A model generated the notes under the pieces. That model searched no databases and was not told where the DNA came from. It worked only from the letters and a program-made list of their open reading frames with translations. A stretch of DNA of 15,601 nt, taken from an uncultured Rikenellaceae bacterium. GTDB taxonomy: Bacteria > Bacteroidota > Bacteroidia > Bacteroidales > Rikenellaceae. The DNA lies in NCBI GenBank assembly GCA_910588925.1, contig CAJURV010000049.1, positions 1-15,601 of the forward strand, written 5' to 3'. How positions within the stretch are numbered: position 1 is the first letter of the stretch; every line of letters begins with the position of its first letter. The translations under genes and the position numbers were made by a program. Of the stretch, positions 6,423-13,342 are shown one piece after another.

Positions 6423-7559
6423 CTATACCAACCTCAAGCCCGCACTCTCTGGCGTAAGCCTCATCGACTGCAAGTCGACGTTTTCGAGCAACACCACGCC
6501 GGGGCGTTTGCCTACTTCGAGGCTGCCGGCCCAGTCGGATATGCCGAGAGCCTGGGCGCCGTTGAGGGTTGCCCATCCTATAACCTCGCTCAGGGGTATA
6601 TGCGGCATATTCTCCTGCACGCATTTCATCTCCTCCACCATCGACAACACTTCGTTAGAGCTGAGGCCGTCGGTGCCGAGAGCTATGCGTACCCCTTTGC
6701 GACGCAACATATCGAGGTCGGGCAAGCGACCCTCTATATATATATTCGACCGCGGACACGGCACCACCGTAACCTTGTCTCCGAGCTTGTCCGTCATGCA
6801 GTCTATGTCGCCCTCGTCGGCATATATGCAGTGCACGAGCAATACGCCGTCACGGTCCGTTCCCAACGATGCCAGCACACGTGCCCGCTCATCGGGGCCT
6901 CCCAGCTCTACAGACTCCTTGTAATGTATCGACACTATGCCGTCGGCGCGGGCACCGCAGTAGGCTGTAGCCGCTCCTCCGGTGAGAGCCATCAGCCGGT
7001 CGTCCATTGTGTAGCAGGCGTGAGGTATCACCGTTGCCGGAATACCGAGGGAGCGATGACGTTCCGCACGCGCTAACCCTTGCAGGAATGTCTCGTCGGC
7101 ACTCTGACCGTCCACATCGAACAGCTCCACGAAGGTGCGCCAGAATATGCCGCTATTATCCTTAACGGGATATACGTAGTCGTTGTTGTTGTGGTCGCCC
7201 ACGGCGATGACCCCCTCACGTTCCATCTTACCGCTCCACGCGAGCGCCGGCGCGCATTTCTGCTCGTCGGAGAGATCGCATGTGCGTTTTATCTCTATGA
7301 TGCTCCGTATGAACTCGGGCAGACCGCCGCCACGCGCTATCATGCCCTTTACGTATGAATATTCGATGTGACAGTGGCAATCGCTCATGCCGGGTATCAA
7401 CACGCCGTTATAGAACTCCACGCCGCTTCGCGAGTCGATATCGCGCACGTCGCGTTCTATGTCGACGATAGTGCCGCTATCGTCGACCGTTACGATAACC
7501 GACGGAGTAAGGGACCCTGAAAGGTACGCGTAGTGCGCTGCTATCTTTCTTGTTTTCAT
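6423..7559 (-). CDS. Amidohydrolase (ATZ/TRZ chlorohydrolase-like)
   Basis: A metal-dependent hydrolase of the amidohydrolase superfamily, 378 residues. The metal-binding H62 and H64 (DCHCHIEYS) open the TIM barrel. Further likely ligands and catalytic residues are H180 (PHACYT), H212 (SIHYKES), H243 (VHCIY) and D297 (GTDGLSSNE). CPRSNIYIEGRLPD is the usual segment before the last barrel strand. Relatives deaminate or dechlorinate nucleoside-like or heterocyclic amines (guanine, S-adenosylhomocysteine, aminofutalosine, triazines); the substrate here cannot be assigned. It is the last gene of the rbfA operon. Its ATG lies 83 nt inside the preceding DUF4296 gene in another frame. The start is supported by the N-terminal strand MKTRKIAAHYAYLSG, and no later ATG would keep the domain complete. 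Confidence 0.85.
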   Translation of the reverse strand: MKTRKIAAHYAYLSGSLTPSVIVTVDDSGTIVDIERDVRDIDSRSGVEFYNGVLIPGMSDCHCHIEYSYVKGMIARGGGLPEFIRSIIEIKRTCDLSDEQKCAPALAWSGKMEREGVIAVGDHNNNDYVYPVKDNSGIFWRTFVELFDVDGQSADETFLQGLARAERHRSLGIPATVIPHACYTMDDRLMALTGGAATAYCGARADGIVSIHYKESVELGGPDERARVLASLGTDRDGVLLVHCIYADEGDIDCMTDKLGDKVTVVPCPRSNIYIEGRLPDLDMLRRKGVRIALGTDGLSSNEVLSMVEEMKCVQENMPHIPLSEVIGWATLNGAQALGISDWAGSLEVGKRPGVVLLENVDLQSMRLTPESAGLRLV

Positions 7560-8376
7560 AGAATGTAAATTTAGAGGTATCGCGATTGAAAATACCGAAA
7601 TACCTGTCGTAGTTCATCTTACGGGCTATCTCGAGCGGCGGACGGTAGGTCACCGTCATGGTGTCGATCTTTACTTTCGGCTCTTTGACGGAACGACCGG
7701 TAGCCACCGAAAGGAAGTCTATAGACATGTGATTGTACCTGTCGGAGTTGACCGTAACATCCGTGGTGCTCGTGGCCTTGCGACCCACCCTGCCGAGCCA
7801 TATAGAGCCGCTGTTCTGAACGCTCCGGCCGAGTGTGTCGGAGAGGACGTAACGTATAAGGTAGCTCTTGTTGCGGTCGGTAGAGTCTATCTTATAGCTC
7901 ATTGATATTCTGTAAACACCCGTGTTGTAGAGCGGAAGCTCGAAACGGGCCTTTTTGAGATCGGATATCTTGTCGGCCTCGAGCGAGTCGAGCATAAGCT
8001 CGAGGGTGGCTTTCCTTGCGGCCATAGTGTCCCATCGCAGACTTATATCGTACCCGCGTCTGTAACGGGCCAGACGACGCCCGTAATCTTCGGAGGCGGC
8101 CTCTATGATGGGTTCCAGTACATTGGTTTTGCGGGTGACCATGCGGTAGAGCGTGTACTTCATATCCTCCATGGTGTAACCGTAACGCTCGAGTATGGGT
8201 GCGAAAAAGGTGAGAGTGTCGCGGTCGTATCTGCCGTTGAACTCACGCAGATAACTGTCGGTGAGATAGGCATCCGATATGATCGCCTTAAGATCTTCGG
8301 CCGGTATCTCCTTTCTGTCGTCGCACCCCGTCAGGGCAAACAGCGACAACGCTATGACAACCAATATTCTGTTCAT
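7477..8376 (-). CDS. DUF4296 lipoprotein
   Basis: A 299-residue protein with a lipoprotein signal: MNRILVVIALSLFALTGC, lipobox LTGC, lipidated C18. It is therefore likely anchored in the cell envelope. Residues about 25-105 (AEDLKAIISDAYLTDSYL..., ERYGYTMEDMKYTLYRMV) match the helical DUF4296 domain of Bacteroidota. The rest is rich in beta-strand and charged residues, with no recognised domain. The function is unknown. Its start overlaps the stop of the FtsX-like gene (ATGA), and its 3' end runs 83 nt into the amidohydrolase gene. The last 27 or so residues (KKDSSALRVPFRVPYSVGYRNGRR) are thus encoded in a shared region and may be poorly constrained. The link to a LolC/E-type permease is suggestive for lipoprotein trafficking but is only inference. 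Confidence 0.82.
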   Translation of the reverse strand: MNRILVVIALSLFALTGCDDRKEIPAEDLKAIISDAYLTDSYLREFNGRYDRDTLTFFAPILERYGYTMEDMKYTLYRMVTRKTNVLEPIIEAASEDYGRRLARYRRGYDISLRWDTMAARKATLELMLDSLEADKISDLKKARFELPLYNTGVYRISMSYKIDSTDRNKSYLIRYVLSDTLGRSVQNSGSIWLGRVGRKATSTTDVTVNSDRYNHMSIDFLSVATGRSVKEPKVKIDTMTVTYRPPLEIARKMNYDRYFGIFNRDTSKFTFYENKKDSSALRVPFRVPYSVGYRNGRR

Positions 8377-9584
8377 CGTTTAACTCTTATAACGCTTCGG
8401 GATGTGAAATAGGATATGGCTATGTCGAGCCCCGACACCGACAGGAGGGTGAGCACCACGTCGCCGGCGGCCACGCGTACAGGATAGGTGTCGATAATGA
8501 GCGACCCGCCTCCTATGGCTATGAGACCGAACCTCTGCTGGGCGAAGGCGAGAGCGAGACCCAATACCAGCCCTGCTACCGCACCCGCAGACGATATGAA
8601 TACCCCTTGCACGAAGAATATGTTGCGCATGTAACTACCCGTGGCCCCCATACTGCCGAGCGTGAATAGTTGAGGCTCCTTGTCGGCTACCAGCATAACC
8701 ACCGACGCCACGAGCGTGAGCGACGATACGGCTACCACCATTAGTATTATGAAGAATATGCCGATCTTTTCGTAAGCCATTATCCGAAAGATAGTCTCCT
8801 TTTGTTCGAACCTGTTACGTACCTCGAACCTGTCGCCCAACATAGCCTTAAGGCTCTTTTGCACAGCCTGTTCGTCGGCTCCGTCGGATAGCTTGAGCCC
8901 CAAAGAGGTGACCTTGCCCTCCCGTGAGAGCAATCCGCGTGCGAAACGTAAAGGCACCAACATATAGCGACCGTCGGTCTCGGCGTCGAGCTGGTACACA
9001 CCCACCGGTTGCAGCTCCTCGCTCCTGTAGAACGACATGGGCAGAAGCGAAGCCGTAGAGCCGTCGTAGGTGAACACCTCTATCTTGCGCCTCACCGCTA
9101 TGTTGACACCTAAGTTGTAGGATATGCCGGCCCCGACCACGGCACGGTCGAGATCGCCCAAGAAAGGAGAGTACTCTCCGGCCGCCATCATGGACACTAT
9201 AGGCACCAGCCTGTCGTAGAGGGTGTCGACGCCGCGCATTGTTACTATGGCGCTCCTGTCGCCGTAGGTGACGAATACGTTTTCATCGACTATCTGAGAG
9301 ACCACCTCCACCCCATCTGCCGACCGCAGGCTGTCGAGCAACCTCTCCGACGCATCGAAATAACGGCCTTGAGCCGCCGAGATCTTTATTTGCGGGTCGA
9401 AGTGGCCGTACATGCTACGTAGCACGTCGTCCATGCCGTTGTACACCGACAGGAGCACTATCATGGCGGCGGTGGGTATGGCCACGGCAAGGGCGCTCAA
9501 TATCGAAATGATATTGACTATGGAGTGCGACTTGCGTGAAAAGAGGTAACGCGCCGCTATATATGCCACACCTCGAGCGAACAT
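8373..9584 (-). CDS. FtsX-like ABC transporter permease (LolC/LolE type)
   Basis: An inner-membrane permease of 403 residues with the 1+3 transmembrane layout of the LolC/E-MacB group. TM1 is at about 21-47 and a large periplasmic domain at about 48-270. TM2 to TM4 are at about 273-299, 324-349 and 372-395. The N-terminal YIAARYLFSRKSHSIVNIIS and the post-TM2 segment DKEPQLFTLGSMGA (the usual coupling-helix region) are typical. In other bacteria LolCDE extracts lipoproteins from the inner membrane. No ATPase (LolD) lies in the window, so it would need a partner encoded elsewhere. It is 3 nt from the rbfA stop and overlaps the DUF4296 start by 4 nt, so it is clearly part of that operon. This rbfA-permease-DUF4296 order is familiar in Bacteroidales. 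Confidence 0.88.
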   Translation of the reverse strand: MFARGVAYIAARYLFSRKSHSIVNIISILSALAVAIPTAAMIVLLSVYNGMDDVLRSMYGHFDPQIKISAAQGRYFDASERLLDSLRSADGVEVVSQIVDENVFVTYGDRSAIVTMRGVDTLYDRLVPIVSMMAAGEYSPFLGDLDRAVVGAGISYNLGVNIAVRRKIEVFTYDGSTASLLPMSFYRSEELQPVGVYQLDAETDGRYMLVPLRFARGLLSREGKVTSLGLKLSDGADEQAVQKSLKAMLGDRFEVRNRFEQKETIFRIMAYEKIGIFFIILMVVAVSSLTLVASVVMLVADKEPQLFTLGSMGATGSYMRNIFFVQGVFISSAGAVAGLVLGLALAFAQQRFGLIAIGGGSLIIDTYPVRVAAGDVVLTLLSVSGLDIAISYFTSRSVIRVKR

Positions 9585-9587
9585 GTA

Positions 9588-9938
9588 CTACAGCTTACGT
9601 AACGCCGTCTCTATGGAATCGGCATATTCCAACGAATCGTCGAGATAGAACGCTATCTCGGGAATAGACTTTATCTGATGCCTCATTTTGGCGGCCAGAG
9701 CCTTGCGCACGCTCCATGCATTCTCTTTGAGCTTGGCGAGAACCTCCTTGTGACGATCGAACGGGAAGACACTCACGTATATTTTTGCGAAAGAGAGGTC
9801 GGAGCTGACACGCACTACCGTCACAGACACCATAACACCCGGAACCGAGTACGACCGGTCGCGCTGGAGAATTTCACCTATGTCGCGCTGTATCTGACGC
9901 GCTAGCTTTTGTGCTCTGGGCGATACTATCTCATCCAT
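9588..9938 (-). CDS. rbfA: Ribosome-binding factor A
   Basis: RbfA binds the immature 30S subunit, helps mature the 16S rRNA 5' end, and is a cold-shock factor in E. coli. At 116 residues it is a standard length. It shows the KH-like fold order: an N-terminal helix SPRAQKLARQIQRDIGEILQ, the strand PGVMVSVTVVRVSSDLSFAKIYVSVF, then helix SVRKALAAKMRHQIKSIPEIAFYLDDSLEYADSIE, which contains the family's PEI.F..D.S pattern. It is the first gene of the four-gene operon. A TAACTTTG -7 box at 10090-10097 gives a leader of about 145 nt that carries a strong GC-rich hairpin, an unusual length for this phylum. Confidence 0.94.
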   Translation of the reverse strand: MDEIVSPRAQKLARQIQRDIGEILQRDRSYSVPGVMVSVTVVRVSSDLSFAKIYVSVFPFDRHKEVLAKLKENAWSVRKALAAKMRHQIKSIPEIAFYLDDSLEYADSIETALRKL

Positions 9939-10009
9939 ATTTTCTTATTTAACCGTTTTACTATTTTCACCGGACGCCAATGCATCCTTCTTGTCCCGAT
10001 AATATATCC

Positions 10010-10039
10010 GCCCCTTGCGGGATGTTTCCCGCAGGGGGC
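10010..10039 (-). promoter_or_regulatory. 12-bp GC-rich hairpin in the rbfA leader
   Basis: GCCCCTTGCGGG (10010-10021) pairs with CCCGCAGGGGGC (10028-10039), with one G-T pair, around a 6-nt loop. It lies between the predicted rbfA promoter and the ATG. The sequence next to it (10040-10056) contains the reverse complement of CGTCGGGGGAGTTTCTGCCC, the companion sequence of the palindromic repeats. It is therefore probably a rearranged repeat fragment now sitting in a 5' leader. No T tract follows on the minus strand, so it is not a simple terminator. Confidence 0.6.
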
Positions 10040-10089
10040 AGAAACTCCCCCGACGTATGACTTACGGTGTTTATCGCTTCATGCCCTAC

Positions 10090-10123
10090 CAAAGTTATAC
10101 TACAATAACCTTAATGCCACCAA
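10090..10123 (-). promoter_or_regulatory. Candidate promoter of the rbfA operon
   Basis: On the minus strand a perfect -7 box TAACTTTG (10097-10090) is preceded by TTG at 10123-10121, a gap of 23 nt. This is slightly long, but it is the same spacing as in the promoter proposed upstream of 12966. The predicted start is near 10083. It lies in the gap 9939-10300, which holds no gene but contains this promoter, the leader hairpin, an AATGAAC/GTTCATT inverted repeat (10141-10161) and a family-2 repeat. Confidence 0.5.
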
Positions 10124-10197
10124 TCCGCTAGATCCGCCACAATGAACCTCATGTGTTCATTTCAACATCCTTGGTTTCCCCTTAATGTCATGCCTTT

Positions 10198-10260
10198 CAA
10201 AAGGGGCTTTGCCCCCTCGTTTCGGATACTTTGTCACTCGACAAAGTATCTCTGTCTGAA
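10198..10260. repeat. Hairpin repeat, family 2, copy 2
   Basis: Two adjacent hairpins. The first is GGGGC-TTT-GCCCC (10203-10215). The second is GATACTTTGTC (10225-10235) with GACAAAGTATC (10240-10250), a perfect 11 bp around a 4-nt loop. The flanks (CAAAAGGGG..TGCCCC, TCGTTTCGG, GTCTGAAAG) match copy 1 at 2452-2510, while the second hairpin's arms differ completely. It lies between the porT-like stop and the rbfA promoter, so it may act as the terminator of the upstream operon. Confidence 0.65.
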
Positions 10261-10287
10261 AGACCCCGTCGGGAGGCACCCGCCTAT

Positions 10288-10316
10288 GAGGACAAAAGAT
10301 CTATTCTTTTGTCCTC
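10288..10316 (-). terminator. Perfect 11-bp hairpin around the stop codon at 10301
   Basis: GAGGACAAAAG (10288-10298) and CTTTTGTCCTC (10306-10316) are exact inverted repeats around a 7-nt loop. The TAG stop of the beta-barrel gene (10301-10303) is inside the loop. On the minus strand CTTTTGTCCTC is the 3' arm and no T run follows, so classical termination is uncertain. Transcript-end protection or transcription pausing are alternatives. Confidence 0.45.
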
Positions 10317-11029
10317 CTTCTCGCCCGAGGCTCCACCGCCTGTTTGTTGAACAGGTAGTGCAGGCCCAGAGTGACGTTCATTTGGTCTATGGGCGATTCT
10401 TGGGCGTTGCTGGCTGGATATTTGTTGGGGTTCTTGAGTATGTCGGAGAAGCCGAATACGTAACGGAATTCGGCCAAAAGCTCGAAACGTCCGGCTATGG
10501 TGACGCCGTAACCGGCGCCTAAGCTGAGACCGTATTCAAAACGGTTGTCGCGGAGGTTGTCGAGTTTGTAGTCATACACTTTCAGGACGCCTTTCTCTTT
10601 GGAGACCAGTTTCTCGTTGCTGCTCTTGATGTTGTACGACAGATAGGGGCCGGCATTGAGGAATAACCGCCCTCTGTTTTTGAACATCCACACGTGAGGT
10701 TGCCACATGAAAGGTACCTCTATGGCGGTGAGCTTACGTTGCAGCGAGCTGTCGGAATCGACCCTAAGCAAGGTCTTATACCCTTTCTCCACATAGTTGA
10801 CATTCACCTCTATGCCGCCTACGTAATGGTCGCCGCCGAGATATTTGTAGACCACGCCGAATGTGGGGTTGGGCATGAGCAACTTGCTCTCCCTCTTGGG
10901 ATAAAAACGCACCTTGCTGCCGCCGGCGCCACCTCTTATACCTATGTAATGCCCCTGCGCCGATGCCACGGAGACGAACCCTGCGACCATCGCTACCGCA
11001 AGAAAAATCTTTATCGCAATACCTCTCAT
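10301..11029 (-). CDS. PorT-family outer-membrane beta-barrel protein
   Basis: A 242-residue protein with a Sec signal peptide: hydrophobic to about residue 22, signal peptidase site VASA-Q25. The mature part consists of alternating strands ending in aromatic residues: YIGIRGGAGGSKVRF, TFGVVYKYLGGDHYVGGIEVNVNYVEKGY, LTAIEVPFMWQP, LFLNAGPYLSYN, FEYGLSLGAGYGVTIAGRFELLAEFRYVFG, and a last strand MNVTLGLHYLF. The ALxVPFM(W/L)-type segment and GPYLSYN are typical of the outer-membrane barrel family PF13568 (PorT-like). PorT itself serves type IX secretion, but most relatives have no known function. The ATG overlaps the TGA of the Ig-like lipoprotein gene (ATGA), so the two are co-expressed. A basic tail (EPRARRRTKE) follows the last strand, and the stop lies in the loop of a perfect hairpin. 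Confidence 0.85.
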   Translation of the reverse strand: MRGIAIKIFLAVAMVAGFVSVASAQGHYIGIRGGAGGSKVRFYPKRESKLLMPNPTFGVVYKYLGGDHYVGGIEVNVNYVEKGYKTLLRVDSDSSLQRKLTAIEVPFMWQPHVWMFKNRGRLFLNAGPYLSYNIKSSNEKLVSKEKGVLKVYDYKLDNLRDNRFEYGLSLGAGYGVTIAGRFELLAEFRYVFGFSDILKNPNKYPASNAQESPIDQMNVTLGLHYLFNKQAVEPRARRRTKE

Positions 11030-12966
11030 AACCCCTCCTCCTCGTCATCGCTCACCGGTAACGTCTTCTCGCCGGCAACAGCTTCGCCGGGCGCCGTTAT
11101 GGAGTTGGTGACAGCGGTCTGCGCACCGTCGAATATGTGATTCATGTCTAATGTGAGCACAATGTTCCATTTGGCCTTGGTGGTTATTACGCTCTGCCCG
11201 GAGTCGTCCGAAAAGAAAGCGATTCTCTCGGGAAAGACCCTGCCGACCAAATCGCCGCCGTCCCATACGCCGTTGCCGTTAGTGTCTTCTATTATGCGTA
11301 TGCGATAGTCTGCCCCCGGCTCCACGTAGTCGAAAAGCAACTCGCCGGCACCGGTGATAACCTTGGAGTATTTGGTGTCGCCTTTGAGGTCGGCCAACTG
11401 AACTATGTAGCTCTTGGAGCTGTCGGCCTCTATAGTGAGGATGAAACTCGTGTAGTCGTCGGGGTTCATTATGGAGAAATCGGCCTTGAGCGTGTCGTTG
11501 GCATGGCCGTATATGTCGACGAAAGCGTCGGGCAATATCTCTAACCGGTAACGGCAATCGGGACGCCAGCGGCTCTTCAACCTCCATAGCAGAATATTGA
11601 GGCTGTCTCTCTCGAAAGTGAAAGGCGCAGGTTCGAAAACCGCCTCTTTGGGTCCTTCGTTACGCTCTAAGCGCCGGTCGCCGCGCGGCCCCTCCCGGTG
11701 CTCCTCTTTAACCTCGCCGGATAGTTTTATGCTGTCGGGAACTACATCTCTCAACGGTACTTTAAACAGAAAATCAATAGACGTGAACGGATTGAGAGGG
11801 CTCGATGCCTTTACGTCGACCTTGAACGGATTGACCGGTTTTTCGTCCTTGCGAGGATCTTTACGCGGCTCACGCAATGGCGACAGTCTGAAATTACGGG
11901 CGCCGAGCGAGTCGCGACCCAACGAATCGACAGTCATGAACTCCACGAACCCTTTGAGCGTATCGGGCAAAGCGCCTGTGGCGAGAGTGTCTATCCACAC
12001 ATCTACCGTGTCGCCGTAACGCGACCTGCGGAAGATGAACGCCGAACTGTCTACCCCCTCCATTACCATTCTGACACTGCGGGGATTACGCGATGAAAAC
12101 TCCAACGACAAAGCGCATTTGTCCGTACGGGTTATCTTGGTTAGCGACTGGCGGCGTACCGCTATCTCGTCGAAAGCGCGCATCGTCACCTGCGGCTGGG
12201 CCTCTATGCGCATACGGCGCTTGTTCCACCATACCTTGAACGGAGGCATAAGGGCCGGGTTGTAGACCGAATCGAGGAATGCCACCCTGTCGGTACCCGG
12301 TTCGTAGCGCCCGTTGCCGTTCTCGTCTACTATGGCGTATATGCGATAGTCCATCGGCTTCAGGTTGGTGGCCAGAAACACTCCCATACTGTCGGTACGG
12401 GCCGTAGACAGGGGCTTGCCTACGAAGAGGGTCGAGTCGTAGCTCATGCTGTCGGCCTTGCCGTCGAAGAAGAGCAGTGTGGCATTGAAGATCGAGTCGC
12501 CGCGGAAAGCGTCCACCACCTGCCCCGACATGGCCAAAGAGTCTATCTCGTTGCCGGTGGAAAAGACATACGAGAAGCCGTAGAGCACGTTGCCTTCGTT
12601 ATTGTCGACGATGGCCTTTCCGAAATCTATCTTATAGGTGGTGGCCGAATCGAGCTCTATGTCTTCGCGAAAGTCTATGATCACCGACCGGCCTTTGACC
12701 GACATCATGGGACGGCGTTCGAGCGGTGGCGATATTATCACCTCTTTCTGTACGTCTTTGAGCTGGACATATTCGTCGAAGGTGATGGTGATGCGGCCTC
12801 CTTTGAACCCGATGGTGTAATTGTCGGGCATCATAGCCAGAATACGCGGAGGGAGCGTGTCTTGGGGACCGCCCGTAGGAGCGCTCGGATTGGCGCATCC
12901 CGTGTAGAAGACGAATGCCCCGGCGAATAATGACAGAACCGCTATATATCTTAAAAGAGATCTCAT
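11026..12966 (-). CDS. Ig-like (Big_5) domain lipoprotein
   Basis: A 646-residue envelope lipoprotein. The signal sequence ends in the lipobox YTGC, with lipidated C24, followed by the phylum-typical ANPSAPTGGPQDTLPP. Residues about 38-135 (PPRILAMMPDNYTIGFKGGRITITFDEYVQL...STTYKIDFGKAIVDNNEGN) match a SbsA/Big_5 Ig-like fold. The remainder is beta-rich. Two DxNGNG motifs, DENGNGRYEPGTD (about 214-226) and DTNGNGVWDGGD (about 561-572), resemble calcium-binding loops within carboxypeptidase-regulatory-like or Ig-like repeats. A very charged linker (KEEHREGPRGDRRLERNEGPKE) interrupts the second half, and the C-terminus is acidic (DDEEEGL). The function is unknown. It is first in a two-gene operon with the PorT-like barrel; a surface or barrel-associated role is inference. 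A TATCTTTG promoter lies 19 nt before the ATG. Confidence 0.85.
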   Translation of the reverse strand: MRSLLRYIAVLSLFAGAFVFYTGCANPSAPTGGPQDTLPPRILAMMPDNYTIGFKGGRITITFDEYVQLKDVQKEVIISPPLERRPMMSVKGRSVIIDFREDIELDSATTYKIDFGKAIVDNNEGNVLYGFSYVFSTGNEIDSLAMSGQVVDAFRGDSIFNATLLFFDGKADSMSYDSTLFVGKPLSTARTDSMGVFLATNLKPMDYRIYAIVDENGNGRYEPGTDRVAFLDSVYNPALMPPFKVWWNKRRMRIEAQPQVTMRAFDEIAVRRQSLTKITRTDKCALSLEFSSRNPRSVRMVMEGVDSSAFIFRRSRYGDTVDVWIDTLATGALPDTLKGFVEFMTVDSLGRDSLGARNFRLSPLREPRKDPRKDEKPVNPFKVDVKASSPLNPFTSIDFLFKVPLRDVVPDSIKLSGEVKEEHREGPRGDRRLERNEGPKEAVFEPAPFTFERDSLNILLWRLKSRWRPDCRYRLEILPDAFVDIYGHANDTLKADFSIMNPDDYTSFILTIEADSSKSYIVQLADLKGDTKYSKVITGAGELLFDYVEPGADYRIRIIEDTNGNGVWDGGDLVGRVFPERIAFFSDDSGQSVITTKAKWNIVLTLDMNHIFDGAQTAVTNSITAPGEAVAGEKTLPVSDDEEEGL

Positions 12967-12984
12967 CTTGATGCGTTATGGCTT

Positions 12985-13018
12985 CAAAGATACTACTTTA
13001 AATCGAGATCGTACGCAA
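12985..13018 (-). promoter_or_regulatory. Promoter of the Ig-like lipoprotein / barrel operon
   Basis: On the minus strand TATCTTTG (12992-12985) is a perfect -7 box, the same octamer as in the tRNA promoter. TTG at 13018-13016 is a candidate -33 element with a 23-nt gap. Transcription would start near 12978, leaving a leader of about 12 nt before the ATG at 12966. Confidence 0.55.
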
Positions 13019-13342
13019 CAGAGAGAAAGAATGTAGATAAACCGGGGGCAAGCCTCTTTCCGAATCGACTTTATATGCGGATTATTCCGTCAATGCGAGT
13101 CCGGGAAAAGCCAGGTTCCATTGTGTTAGTAGACAACGGTCGGCGGGAGTGCTTTTGTCGGTAAGGGGCGGAGGTCTGAATGAAGAATTTATGTCGTGTC
13201 GATAGGTAAATAGTCATGTCACAGAGTAGGAGGTAGTGCTAAAATATTTTGCGGCATGTTATTTGCAATTCGGATAATAGTATTGCCTTTCCGCGGGAGA
13301 GGCGACGGTTATTCAATATTGTTAATGTAAAAGATATCGGTT
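13019..13342. other. Divergent intergenic region upstream of katA
   Basis: No gene and no palindromic repeats are seen in these 324 nt. A near-consensus -7 box TAGTATTG (13278-13285, one mismatch) could serve the catalase, but the nearest TTTG (13262-13265) is too close to it and TTTTG at 13247-13251 too far. The octamer palindrome CAATATTG lies at 13314-13321. No OxyR- or Fur-like site was recognised. The region lacks the repeats that fill most other gaps here. Confidence 0.4.

Noticed and set aside
6060..7076. A 338-codon open frame on the plus strand
   Set aside because: It runs through the palindromic repeats and then antisense to the amidohydrolase gene. Phrases such as PLRPPRDAVPRRLRP come from translating the repeat and recur at 14898-15107, so it is not a real protein.
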